A stretch of 64,000 nucleotides of DNA from TMP-86 sp964247385 (GTDB taxonomy: Bacteria > Pseudomonadota > Gammaproteobacteria > Steroidobacterales > Steroidobacteraceae): the NCBI GenBank assembly GCA_964247385.1, contig CAXTUB010000002.1, positions 1 through 64,000 on the forward strand, written 5' to 3'. The notes beneath the pieces were generated by a model, which saw nothing but the letters and a program-made list of their open reading frames with translations, was not told where the DNA came from and did not search any database. Positions 33,997-42,423 of this stretch are shown here, piece after piece. Numbering within the stretch: position 1 is the stretch's first letter; every line of letters begins with the position of its first letter. Position numbers and translations under genes: made by a program.

Positions 33997-35897
33997 GGCG
34001 CCATGCTCGCTTTGCGCCGCCTCGAGGCCAAGATCCAGAATCCGGCGACGGCAACGAGCAGCGGCACGAGGCCAATGTTGATGACTTTGAGCCACGTGTC
34101 GAGACGCTCGATCTCGACATCGAGTCCGCGCTGCGTCTCGCGCAGCGCTTTGCGGGCGCGAGCCTTTTCCGCCGTGAATCGCTTGAGCTCGGACTCTTGC
34201 TCCGGCGTGAGCTGAAGCGATGCGCGATCATTGCGCTTCGCTTGCAGCTCCGTCAGGCGCGACTCGGTTGCGCGCAGCTCGGTCTCCAGCTCCTGCGCGC
34301 GCACGCGAAGCCGCTCATCGGCGCGGCGCTTGAGCGCTTCGACGCGCTGGAAAGGACGCGAGAAGCTGGCGCGGCCGCGAATGCTGATCAACGCATTGCT
34401 GCCGCCCAGGTTGTCCAGCAAATTGGCGACCAGATCGCCATTGCTCGCGAACGCTTGCGCCACTCGCTGGCCAAAAATCTCCCGCGTCTGCACCCACATG
34501 AAGTCGCTGAGCAAGTCGGTATCCGCCACGATGACGATGTTGGCGGGAGATTGGGTTTTCCCCAGATGCGCAGCCGGCGGCCCCTTGTTGTCGTTGCCCG
34601 CGCTCGCACCGGGCTCGCTCGGCGGTGCGCCCGAATAGGCGGAAGTCAAACTGCCGGTAATGCGCGCCGCCAATGCATAGCGTTGCCCGGTCGGCTTGAA
34701 CCCATCACGCAGAGTGGCCGGATCGCTCATGGGACCAAACCGGTCCGCCGGCATCGGTGCGCCGCTCGTCGAAGAGAGCAACAGCGGCTCGAACTTCGAT
34801 GCGGCGCCTGACTTCGCTCGCAAATAACCGCTGGTGGCCAGATTGATGCTATCGAGAGATGCGGTGACCACATCGTTCGATGCCATGTTCGCGCGACGCA
34901 AGCCAAGGATTCCGATATGCCGTATCGGTTGGGAGTCCGCGCGCGAGCGCACCTCGAGACCGAGCTCGGTGTCGCCGATGACCTGGCCCGGGTCGTAGCT
35001 CACGCCCCAAGCGGCGAGAAGCGGCTCGAGGTTGGATGCGTGATTCGCCATCATGGCGGCCATCGGATTTTGCGGATCGGCCCCGCTGGTATCCGCGCCG
35101 CTGGAAGGATCGATGAAGAGGAGCAAGCGCCCGCCCCGCATCACGAACTGATCCACGGCATACAGCGTCTTTGCGCTCAAATTTTTCGGGTGCACCAACA
35201 TCAAGACGTCGACGTCGGCATCGATCTTCGCGACATCGGCGCTCAAAGTGCGCACGTTGAATAACGAGTCGAGCTGACTGATCACACTCCAAGATTCGCC
35301 CATCTGGCCCGTCTGCGGATCGAAGCGCCCCATCATGGGGAGCGAGCTCATCAAGCCGACCACAGGTTTTTTCGGTGCGCCGAGCTCGTTGATGAGCTTT
35401 GCGATGTCGTATTCCAAGAACTGCTCGCGATCCGGCTGAAATGCCGGAATCACGGACCGGCCATCGGTGGAATTCGTGCCGGCAAGCCCGAAATATAACG
35501 CATCGCCCGAAGGCTGCAGGGACTGCAGTCCGTACTCGCCGGCCTTGTCTTCTTCCTCGGAGAAGGGCTGCGCATCGATTTCGCGCAATTTGATCTTTCC
35601 GGCCGAGCGCGCGGCGATTTCCTGCAGCAGATCGCGCACTCGATTGGCATAGGGCAGCAACAGAGGGGCCTGCTTGCCGGCCGCCTCGCGCGAAAAATAG
35701 TAATACAGATTGACCGGCTCTTTGAGCTGCTGCACCACCTGCAGCGTGCCGGAAGACAGCGTGTACAACTTGTTCTGTGTGAGATCGAGCCGAGCGCCGC
35801 GCACCAGCACGTTCGACAGCATGACGACGCCGAGAAACAGCAGTGCGAGCGCGGCGATGCCGCCGACGCCCGTCAATCGTGCGAAGCGTTGCGACAA
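33993..35897 (-). CDS. GldG-like ABC-type auxiliary transport protein
   Basis: 634 residues. An N-terminal membrane segment (IAALALLFLGVVMLSNVLV) leads a large periplasmic DUF4350/GldG-type region (LDLTQNKLYTLSSGTLQVVQQLKEPVNLYYYFS, LMLVHPKNLSAKTLYAVDQFVMRGGRLLLFIDP), then a coiled coil (ELETELRATESRLTELQAKR...) and a C-terminal membrane segment (GLVPLLVAVAGFWIL). TTG at 35897, one base after the permease stop. Members of this set work in gliding in Bacteroidetes; in proteobacteria the cargo is not known. Confidence 0.88.
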   Translation of the reverse strand: MSQRFARLTGVGGIAALALLFLGVVMLSNVLVRGARLDLTQNKLYTLSSGTLQVVQQLKEPVNLYYYFSREAAGKQAPLLLPYANRVRDLLQEIAARSAGKIKLREIDAQPFSEEEDKAGEYGLQSLQPSGDALYFGLAGTNSTDGRSVIPAFQPDREQFLEYDIAKLINELGAPKKPVVGLMSSLPMMGRFDPQTGQMGESWSVISQLDSLFNVRTLSADVAKIDADVDVLMLVHPKNLSAKTLYAVDQFVMRGGRLLLFIDPSSGADTSGADPQNPMAAMMANHASNLEPLLAAWGVSYDPGQVIGDTELGLEVRSRADSQPIRHIGILGLRRANMASNDVVTASLDSINLATSGYLRAKSGAASKFEPLLLSSTSGAPMPADRFGPMSDPATLRDGFKPTGQRYALAARITGSLTSAYSGAPPSEPGASAGNDNKGPPAAHLGKTQSPANIVIVADTDLLSDFMWVQTREIFGQRVAQAFASNGDLVANLLDNLGGSNALISIRGRASFSRPFQRVEALKRRADERLRVRAQELETELRATESRLTELQAKRNDRASLQLTPEQESELKRFTAEKARARKALRETQRGLDVEIERLDTWLKVINIGLVPLLVAVAGFWILASRRRKASMAP

Positions 35898-35898
35898 A

Positions 35899-36633
35899 CT
35901 AATCCGCCTTCTTCAGGTCGAGAACGAGCGCCGTGACGAACAGGAAAAACAAGACCAGCGCAGTGAAGTAGATGAGATCCCGCAAATCGATGACGCCCTT
36001 GGAAATGGCATCGAAATGGGTGAAGAAACTGAGGGACGCCACGGCTTCGACCACGGGTTGCGGCAACAACCCGCGGATGAAATCGAGCACGACGGGAAAG
36101 CCCGCGAGCAGAAACAGAAAACTCACGCTTGCCGCGGTAATGAATGCAATGACCTGATTGCGCGTGGCCGCCGACAGACACATGCCGATCGCAAGAAATC
36201 CGCCCGCCATGAGCCAGCTGCCGATGTAGCCTGCGAAAATGGCGCCGTTGTCGGGATCACCCAGATAATTCACGCTGATCCAAATGGGGAAGGTCAGCGC
36301 GAGCGCAATGCCGGCGAACGCCCATGCCGCGAGAAACTTCCCCGCGACCGCCTCGCCCAGCTTGACGGGGAGGGTCATGAGCAACTCGATGCTCCCCGAG
36401 CCGCGCTCTTCGGCCCACAAGCGCATGGAGATTGCAGGGATGAGAAACAAGTACAGCCAGGGGTGCCAACGAAAAAATGACTGCAAGTCGGCCTGGCCAC
36501 GTTCGAAGAAGCCGCCCACCTGAAAAGTAAAGACGCCCGAAAGCACGAGAAAAATGACGATGAACACATAAGCGAGCGGCATCGAAAAGTAGCTGCGCAG
36601 CTCGCGCTTGAAGATCGAGAAAGTCGCGCTCAT
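35899..36633 (-). CDS. ABC-2 type permease
   Basis: 244 residues with six hydrophobic segments, beginning IFKRELRSYFSMPLAYVFIVIFLVLSG and containing AEERGSGSIELLMTLPV, the ABC-2 signature found in GldF-like permeases. ATG overlaps the ATPase stop (ATGA). Pairs with the ATPase upstream and the GldG-like protein downstream. Confidence 0.92.
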   Translation of the reverse strand: MSATFSIFKRELRSYFSMPLAYVFIVIFLVLSGVFTFQVGGFFERGQADLQSFFRWHPWLYLFLIPAISMRLWAEERGSGSIELLMTLPVKLGEAVAGKFLAAWAFAGIALALTFPIWISVNYLGDPDNGAIFAGYIGSWLMAGGFLAIGMCLSAATRNQVIAFITAASVSFLFLLAGFPVVLDFIRGLLPQPVVEAVASLSFFTHFDAISKGVIDLRDLIYFTALVLFFLFVTALVLDLKKAD

Positions 36634-37616
36634 GACGGAGTCGTCTGAGCGGCAGGAGTTGCCCGGTCGGCCTGTGCGGCTCTCGCCGCTGGTGTACCCG
36701 TGATGCTGCGGAACACCTCGTCCAGCCGGCCGGATTCCAGATGAAGCTCCGCCATGGGCCAGTCATGCCGCGCGACCAGCGCGCTGATGGCCGGCAGCAC
36801 CGCAGCGCCCGGCCGCGGAAGTGCGGTGATGCTGAGCGTGCCGTCATCGGCTTCGATCTCGCTGACCTCGGCGAGCTCGGGCAGTGCGCGCCTGGCCTCG
36901 GCGAAGTGTTCGGCCGAGTCGAAGCGCATGGTCACGGCATGATGAAAGCGCGAGCGCGCTTCGAGCGCGCGCGGCGATTCATCCGCGACGAGCCGGCCGT
37001 TGGCGATGATGACCGCGCGCGTGCACACCGCATCGACCTCCTCGAGAATGTGCGTCGACACCACGACGATTTTCTCGCTGCCGAGCTCATTGATGAGACG
37101 GCGCACTTCGTGTTTTTGATTGGGGTCCAAGCCGTCGGTAGGCTCATCGAGAATGAGCACTTGCGGATCATGAATCAATGCTTGCGCAAGACCCACGCGG
37201 CGCCGATACCCCTTGGAAAGCGTTTCGATCACCTGGCCGAGAACTGGCCCCAAGCCGAGCTGATCCGTGACGCTCGACTTGCGCTGCGCGCGGCGCGCGC
37301 CTGCAAGCCCGCGCACATCGGCGATGAAATCCAAGAACTCGCTCACCGTCATTTCGCCGTAGCTCGGCGCGCCCTCAGGCAAATAACCAATGCACGATTT
37401 CGCGCGCACCGGATCTTTCACCACGTCATGACCGCAGACGCTGGCGCTGCCGCTCGATGGGGTGATGAAGCCCGCGATCATGCGCATGGTCGTGGTCTTG
37501 CCGGCGCCGTTCGGGCCCAAAAACCCGAGCACCTCGCCCGGCTCGACGATGAAGGAAATGTGGTCGACCGCGAGCTGATCGCCATAGCGCTTGGTCAGGG
37601 CTTCGGTTCTGATCAT
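36630..37616 (-). CDS. ABC transporter ATP-binding protein (GldA-like)
   Basis: 328 residues. Walker A GPNGAGKTTTMRM (near residue 36), Q-loop region with GYLPEGAPSYGEMTV, signature LSKGYRRRVGLAQAL, Walker B VLILDEPTDGLDPNQ, H-loop STHILEEVDAVC. The C-terminal ~80 residues are the accessory domain of the NatA/GldA group. First gene of the operon; ends in an Ala/Thr-rich tail. Confidence 0.94.
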   Translation of the reverse strand: MIRTEALTKRYGDQLAVDHISFIVEPGEVLGFLGPNGAGKTTTMRMIAGFITPSSGSASVCGHDVVKDPVRAKSCIGYLPEGAPSYGEMTVSEFLDFIADVRGLAGARRAQRKSSVTDQLGLGPVLGQVIETLSKGYRRRVGLAQALIHDPQVLILDEPTDGLDPNQKHEVRRLINELGSEKIVVVSTHILEEVDAVCTRAVIIANGRLVADESPRALEARSRFHHAVTMRFDSAEHFAEARRALPELAEVSEIEADDGTLSITALPRPGAAVLPAISALVARHDWPMAELHLESGRLDEVFRSITGTPAARAAQADRATPAAQTTPS

Positions 37617-37688
37617 AGGCGCGGCAGTTTAATGATTCACCTGCCGAAGTCCATCCATGCACGCTGTAACGACAGTGCCTTCGGAGTG

Positions 37689-37727
37689 GCGCGTGCTCGG
37701 AAAAGTTCCGAAAAAAAATGCGCGTGC
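37689..37727. repeat. Hairpin and poly-A flanked by 8-bp direct repeats
   Basis: GCGCGTGC at 37689-37696 and again at 37720-37727 flank TCGGAA-AAG-TTCCGA followed by eight A. This is the 118-base gap between the ABC operon and the unknown gene. The T run would lie before the hairpin for minus-strand transcripts, so it is not a normal terminator. Confidence 0.5.
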
Positions 37728-37734
37728 CGTCGAG

Positions 37735-38499
37735 CTAGGGAGCGCGGCCCGCCATGCGCTCGATCTCGGCTTTGTGATCTTTGAGCAGACGCCGCACGTC
37801 CGGCAGCGGCGGGCGATCTGCCATGCGCGAAATCAATTCCGCGAGCTCATACCATTTGCGGCCCCATTGCGTCAGGCGCACGGCGTCCGCAATGACTTGC
37901 TCACGCGCCTCGGCGCTCATGCCCGATGGCTCGCTCGACGCCCGAGAGGCGCTGCGTTCAGGTGCACCGCGCTCAGTGGAGCGGCGCTCGAGCCGCGTCA
38001 CGTGCGTTTGTGAGACGGGCGGCGCGGGCTTGGCCGCCGGCCGCGCGAACGCGGGCATCTCGCGGGTGCCCGACGCCCCCGACGAGGCCATTTCGCGCGT
38101 GGCATCGCCGACCGGGACGGCATGCAGCGCGGCCTCGGTGTCGGCGTCGTCGCCGGCGGCGGAGTCGCGAGGCACGCGCTCATCGGCCGCATGGGCCAGC
38201 GGAATGAATCTCTCGATGTGCTCTGAGCCGACGAGGTTTGCAAGGAATGCCATCATCTCCATCGAATCGGAGAATTGCTCGTCCTTGAGGCTCATGCGCC
38301 GCTCCACCTCGGCCTTCAAAGCGGAAGTCTTCTGCTTTGCCAGATCGATGATCCAACGGCTGGGCCGCTGATGCTCAGGCCAATCTTGCGCGCGCCGGTA
38401 TGCCGCATCATCCAGCGAAGAGTATTTTTGATGCAGATCGAGGCTGGCCAACCACTGGTCCAGAAGCTCGAGCAATCGTTGATCGGCGGCTGCGGGCAT
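37735..38499 (-). CDS. Unknown protein
   Basis: 254 residues, not recognised. The N-terminal ~100 residues are helical and charged (LLELLDQWLASLDLHQKYSSLDDAAYRRAQDWP, AEVERRMSLKDEQFSDSMEMMAFLANLVGSEHIERF). The middle ~80 residues are low-complexity Ala/Pro/Ser/Arg. The last ~60 are helical again (REQVIADAVRLTQWGRKWYELAELISRMADRPPLPDVRRLLKDHKAEIERM). No signal peptide or membrane segment, so probably cytosolic with two folded ends joined by a disordered linker. It is divergent from asnB. Confidence 0.7.
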   Translation of the reverse strand: MPAAADQRLLELLDQWLASLDLHQKYSSLDDAAYRRAQDWPEHQRPSRWIIDLAKQKTSALKAEVERRMSLKDEQFSDSMEMMAFLANLVGSEHIERFIPLAHAADERVPRDSAAGDDADTEAALHAVPVGDATREMASSGASGTREMPAFARPAAKPAPPVSQTHVTRLERRSTERGAPERSASRASSEPSGMSAEAREQVIADAVRLTQWGRKWYELAELISRMADRPPLPDVRRLLKDHKAEIERMAGRAP

Positions 38500-38562
38500 C
38501 GCAGGAGCACCCTAAACCAACCGGAGTCGCTTAGCTAGGGACGCGCCGTGCGCGAACGAGGC

Positions 38563-38568
38563 TAAACT
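38563..38568 (+). promoter_or_regulatory. -10-like TAAACT before asnB
   Basis: TAAACT ends six bases before the asnB ATG at 38575; no ribosome site fits in between. Possible leaderless promoter. Confidence 0.35.
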
Positions 38569-38574
38569 CGCTGC

Positions 38575-40311
38575 ATGTGTGGAATCGCTGGAATCGTCGG
38601 CACGCTTGCAAGCGCGGAGCGTGTACGCACGATGGCGGACACACTTCGGCATCGCGGCCCGGATGGCGAGGGCATCTGGCACGCCGACGGTGTCGCCCTT
38701 GCGCATCGCCGACTCGCCATTCTCGATTTGACGGACTGCGCGGCACAGCCGATGCGTCTCGGTGCGCAGGTGCTGACTTACAACGGTGAAATCTATAATC
38801 ACGAGCAGTTGCGCGAGCGGCTGCCGGGGCCATTTACTTCGACCGGCGACACCGAAACTCTGCTGCACCTGCTTGCCCGCAAGGGCGCGGGTTGTCTGGA
38901 CATGCTCGTCGGCATGTTCGCCTTCGCACATTGGGATGAAAGCCAGCGCCGGTTATTGCTGGTTCGCGATCGTCTCGGCATCAAGCCGCTGTACTACCGC
39001 GAGCTGCACGATGGATTCGCGTTCGCGTCCGAGCTCAAGGCGCTGCTGCCGCTGGGCGCTGCTCAGATCGATCGCAGCGCGCTCAGAGATTTCCTTTTCT
39101 ATGGCTATGTTCCCGCGCCGAAGACCATCTATGCCGGCATTCGAAAATTGCCCGCCGGGCACACGCTGACCTATCAGCACGGCAAGATACGCATCGCGCG
39201 ATATTGGAACCCCACCACGGAGATCGAAGCAGGCAGCGCCGAGGATTGGCGGGAGCGGCTCGACTCACTGCTTCGCAACGCCATCCCCGCGCATTTGCTG
39301 GCCGACGTGCCGGTCGGCGTATTCTTAAGCGGCGGCATCGATTCGGCATTGGTCGCGAGCTACTTGCCCGCGCCTCGCACGTTCACTCTGGGCTTCGAGG
39401 ATGAATCGCGTTCCGAGCTCGAAGCGGCCCGCGCGCTCGCGGCGCATTTCGGCACTTCGCACGACGAGTTGTCGACTCACGCGGGCGACTTGGAGTTGGC
39501 GCTCGACACCCTGCTGCCGATTTTCGACGAACCGTTCGGCGACAGCGCGGCGTGGTCCAATTATTTGATCGCAAGACGAGCGCGCGAGACGGTGAAAGTG
39601 GCGCTGAGCGGCGAAGGCGGCGATGAGATTTTTTGCGGCTATCCGCGCTACTGGTCTCGAATCGGCGCGCGCTCGGGCATCGTCAATCGATTTCTCGCAA
39701 GGAATCTCCCGCCTTTGTCTCGCTGGGGACACTCCATGCAAAAGCGCGCGGCGGTCGAGCTCGAAGCCTACGGCGCCGCGCTCGGGGGAATGCCGGCTGC
39801 ACAAGTGGATGCGTTGCTCGCGCCCGATTGGCGCGAGCCTGACTATGACTACGCATGGTTCTATCGACAATTCTGGAAGGAGGAGCTGAGCCCGCTCGCG
39901 CGTCTGCGCTGGCTCGACCTGAATACATCGCTGGCCGAAGGCTTGTTGACCAAGGTCGACCGCACGAGCATGGCCGTGTCACTCGAGGTGCGGCCGCCGC
40001 TCGTGGATCATCGCGTGGTGGAGCTCATGCTGCGCGCCGATCCGCAAATACTGGTGGATGAGGAAAAAGGCCGCGGCAAGCTGTTGGCGCGCGGGATTCT
40101 CGAGCCGAGAGTGCCGCGCGGTTTTCTGCAGCGGCCCAAGATGGGTTTTGGCCTGCCTGTGCACCGCTGGATTTCACGTTCGCCGCAGATCATCGCGAAT
40201 GCGTCGCGCCGGCTGGTGCAAGACGGCGTGTTGCGCGCCGCCATCACGCCGCAGTTTCGCCGCGCCTGGGCGGTATTGGTGCTCGAACGCTGGTTCGCGC
40301 GCTACGTTTGA
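38575..40311 (+). CDS. asnB: Glutamine-hydrolysing asparagine synthase family protein
   Basis: 578 residues. N-terminal class II glutaminase with Cys2 (MCGIAGIVG), RHRGPDGEG, YNGEIYNHEQLR and TGDTETLLH; C-terminal ATP pyrophosphatase with GVFLSGGIDSALVA and SGEGGDEIFCGYPRY. It may make asparagine or, like several asnB genes in polysaccharide loci, amidate an uronic acid. The two glycosyltransferases coupled downstream favour the second role (inference). TGA overlaps the next TTG start. Confidence 0.93.
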   Translation: MCGIAGIVGTLASAERVRTMADTLRHRGPDGEGIWHADGVALAHRRLAILDLTDCAAQPMRLGAQVLTYNGEIYNHEQLRERLPGPFTSTGDTETLLHLLARKGAGCLDMLVGMFAFAHWDESQRRLLLVRDRLGIKPLYYRELHDGFAFASELKALLPLGAAQIDRSALRDFLFYGYVPAPKTIYAGIRKLPAGHTLTYQHGKIRIARYWNPTTEIEAGSAEDWRERLDSLLRNAIPAHLLADVPVGVFLSGGIDSALVASYLPAPRTFTLGFEDESRSELEAARALAAHFGTSHDELSTHAGDLELALDTLLPIFDEPFGDSAAWSNYLIARRARETVKVALSGEGGDEIFCGYPRYWSRIGARSGIVNRFLARNLPPLSRWGHSMQKRAAVELEAYGAALGGMPAAQVDALLAPDWREPDYDYAWFYRQFWKEELSPLARLRWLDLNTSLAEGLLTKVDRTSMAVSLEVRPPLVDHRVVELMLRADPQILVDEEKGRGKLLARGILEPRVPRGFLQRPKMGFGLPVHRWISRSPQIIANASRRLVQDGVLRAAITPQFRRAWAVLVLERWFARYV

Positions 40312-41357
40312 GTGCGCCTCGTCTCTTGTTCGTTCCTGTCTCTGGCGCGCAGGGAATGGGAGAGTATGTTCGAGCTGCGTCTTTGGCAGCGGCTGCGCGG
40401 GTGCGCTGGCCCAGTGCGCGAATTCATTTTCTCTTGAACCGTCTGGCCCCTTACGCAGCCGCCTGTCCTTTCGAGCATACGCTGTTGCCTGCATCGGCCA
40501 CTCTTTGCACACGCGAGGTGTGCGATGCGGTGCGGCGATTTACACCGCACGTGACGATTTTCGATAATGCCGGGCGCACGGCGCAACTGCGGGCGGTGCG
40601 CGAGGCGGGGAGCCGCGCCGTATTCATCAGTGCGCGCCGGCGGCAACGCCGCAAAGCGTTTCGCTTGCGTTGGATGCGCTTGCTCGACGAGCACTGGATC
40701 GCCTATCCGCGCAACATCGCCGGAGACTTCGGATGGCCGGAGCGGTTGAAGCTTGCGCTGCGTCCCGACTTTGCCGTGCGCTTCCTCGATGTGTTTCTAC
40801 CCGAAGCGGCCGAAACAGCCGTGGCGCCTCGTGCGCCTTTTGCCTTGGTACTGCCCGGAGGCGGCGGCAAACCGGCCGCGGTGCGCGAATTCGCCGCGGC
40901 GGCCGAAGGTTTGTCGTGGCGCATGTCCACGGTGCTGGTGGCGCCGCGCTCCGGCGCGCCGCCCGGTGCGGAACGTCCGGGGAGCGATGCGTTGATGCAT
41001 CTCGGCCGGTTGCCGTTGCCGCAACTCGTGACACTCATGCGCAATGCGCATCTGGTCCTCACCAATGGCGGCGCATCGCTATTGCAGGCGATTGCATGCG
41101 GCACGGCCACGATCGCCGCGCCGATCGCGCACGATCAGCCGGAGCGGATCGAGCGCTGCGTGTCGCTCGAGCTTGCGCGCGCCGCACCTTTGCGGGCGGA
41201 CGGCATGCTTCAAGCCTGCATGGCGTTGCTCGATGCACCGGCGCAACTCGTTGCGCTGGCTTCTCGCGCACGCGCAGCGCACTTGATCGACGGAACACGC
41301 ACGGCGATGGATGCGCTGCAGGCGCTGTTGGATCGAGACGGGCAACGCGTGCCGTGA
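40308..41357 (+). CDS. Glycosyltransferase-like protein (GT-B, MurG/GT28-type C-terminus)
   Basis: 349 residues from the TTG at 40308 (overlap with asnB). The N-terminal half has RLLFVPVSGAQGMGEYVRAASLAAAARVRWP, a sugar-acceptor-like Rossmann start, and the C-terminal half HLGRLPLPQLVTLMRNAHLVLTNGGASLLQAIACGTATIAAPI, the NGG(A)-type nucleotide-sugar site of MurG-like GT-B enzymes. No membrane segment. Substrate unknown. It sits between asnB and another glycosyltransferase. Confidence 0.78.
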   Translation: MSAPRLLFVPVSGAQGMGEYVRAASLAAAARVRWPSARIHFLLNRLAPYAAACPFEHTLLPASATLCTREVCDAVRRFTPHVTIFDNAGRTAQLRAVREAGSRAVFISARRRQRRKAFRLRWMRLLDEHWIAYPRNIAGDFGWPERLKLALRPDFAVRFLDVFLPEAAETAVAPRAPFALVLPGGGGKPAAVREFAAAAEGLSWRMSTVLVAPRSGAPPGAERPGSDALMHLGRLPLPQLVTLMRNAHLVLTNGGASLLQAIACGTATIAAPIAHDQPERIERCVSLELARAAPLRADGMLQACMALLDAPAQLVALASRARAAHLIDGTRTAMDALQALLDRDGQRVP

Positions 41358-41367
41358 AAGGACGCGC

Positions 41368-42399
41368 ATGACCCGCCGAGCTTTACTTCTGGGCTACGGC
41401 CTGCCGCAGCCATCATTCCGACATCGCATGCGCACCTTGGCAGACGCTCTCACCGCGGCGGGTTGGCAAGTGCGCTGTGAGCAATTGCCGTCCGGACGAT
41501 ACGGGCGGCGTATTTGGGAACGGGCGGAGTGGCTTCGGTGGGCCGATGTCACCGTATTGCACCAAATCAAATTGGCGGCGCTCGAAGCCAAGCTGCTTCG
41601 CCGTTATGCGCGCAAGGCGGCGTTCGATTTCGACGATGCAATCTATGTGCGCAAGCCGCGACACTTGGGCGATGGCGCTGGTGAATCGCGCTGGCGGCGC
41701 GCGAAATTTGCATCGACGTGCCGCCACGTCGATCTCATCGCCGCAGGGAACGATGTGCTTGCAGCCGCTGCCGAGCCGTACGCTGCGCGCATCGAGATAC
41801 TGCCCACCGCCATCGATGCCGCGGCTTACGATCGCGCGCGTTCGGAGCGGCCCGGGTCGAAACGAGACGGCGGCGCGCCGCTCACCGTCGTGTGGATTGG
41901 AAGCCCCGAGAACCTGATCTACCTCGAGCTTGCGCACGAAGCGCTGGCCCGCGTGGCGCGCAGCTTCCCAAGCCTTCGCCTGCGCGTGATCTGCTCCGCC
42001 TTTCCCGATTGGAATGATGTGCCGCTCGAGCGCATCGCGTGGAGTGAATCCGTTGAAGTCGGCGCGCTCGTTGATGCCGACATCGGCATCATGCCGCTGA
42101 CCGATGATGCCTGGGCGCGAGGCAAATGTGCGTTCAAGCTGTTGCAATACATGGCCGCATCGCTTCCTTGCATCGCCTCGCCCGTCGGCGCGAATACCGA
42201 GGCGGTGCTGGCGGGACGCACGGGATTTCATGCCGACTCGGTGCAAGCCTGGGAAGGCGGCTTGAAACAGTTGCTGAGCTCAGAAGAGCTGCGGCGCTCC
42301 ATGGGGCAGGCCGGTCGTGCGCATGTGGAGACCCGCTATTCGATGCGCGAATACCGAGCGCGCTATGCGAGTGTCCTCGAGGACCTCGCGAATGGGTAA
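41368..42399 (+). CDS. Glycosyltransferase family 4-type
   Basis: 343 residues from the ATG at 41368, which has GAAAGG 6-7 bases upstream; the frame extends to 41311 inside the previous gene. The N-terminus LLLGYGLPQPSFRHRMRTLADALTAAGW and a C-terminal ADIGIMPLTDDAWARGKCAFKLLQYMAASLPCIASPVGANTEAV (EX7E-like region; here a GKCAFK variant) show a GT-B fold. Likely transfers a sugar onto a surface glycan. Ends 24 bases from convergent selO. Confidence 0.85.
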   Translation: MTRRALLLGYGLPQPSFRHRMRTLADALTAAGWQVRCEQLPSGRYGRRIWERAEWLRWADVTVLHQIKLAALEAKLLRRYARKAAFDFDDAIYVRKPRHLGDGAGESRWRRAKFASTCRHVDLIAAGNDVLAAAAEPYAARIEILPTAIDAAAYDRARSERPGSKRDGGAPLTVVWIGSPENLIYLELAHEALARVARSFPSLRLRVICSAFPDWNDVPLERIAWSESVEVGALVDADIGIMPLTDDAWARGKCAFKLLQYMAASLPCIASPVGANTEAVLAGRTGFHADSVQAWEGGLKQLLSSEELRRSMGQAGRAHVETRYSMREYRARYASVLEDLANG

Positions 42400-42423
42400 C
42401 GAGCCTTCAGATCACAATAGGCA

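Noticed and set aside
37699..37719. Rho-independent terminator in the ABC/unknown gene gap
   Set aside because: The T run precedes rather than follows the hairpin for transcripts on the minus strand, the only ones expected there.
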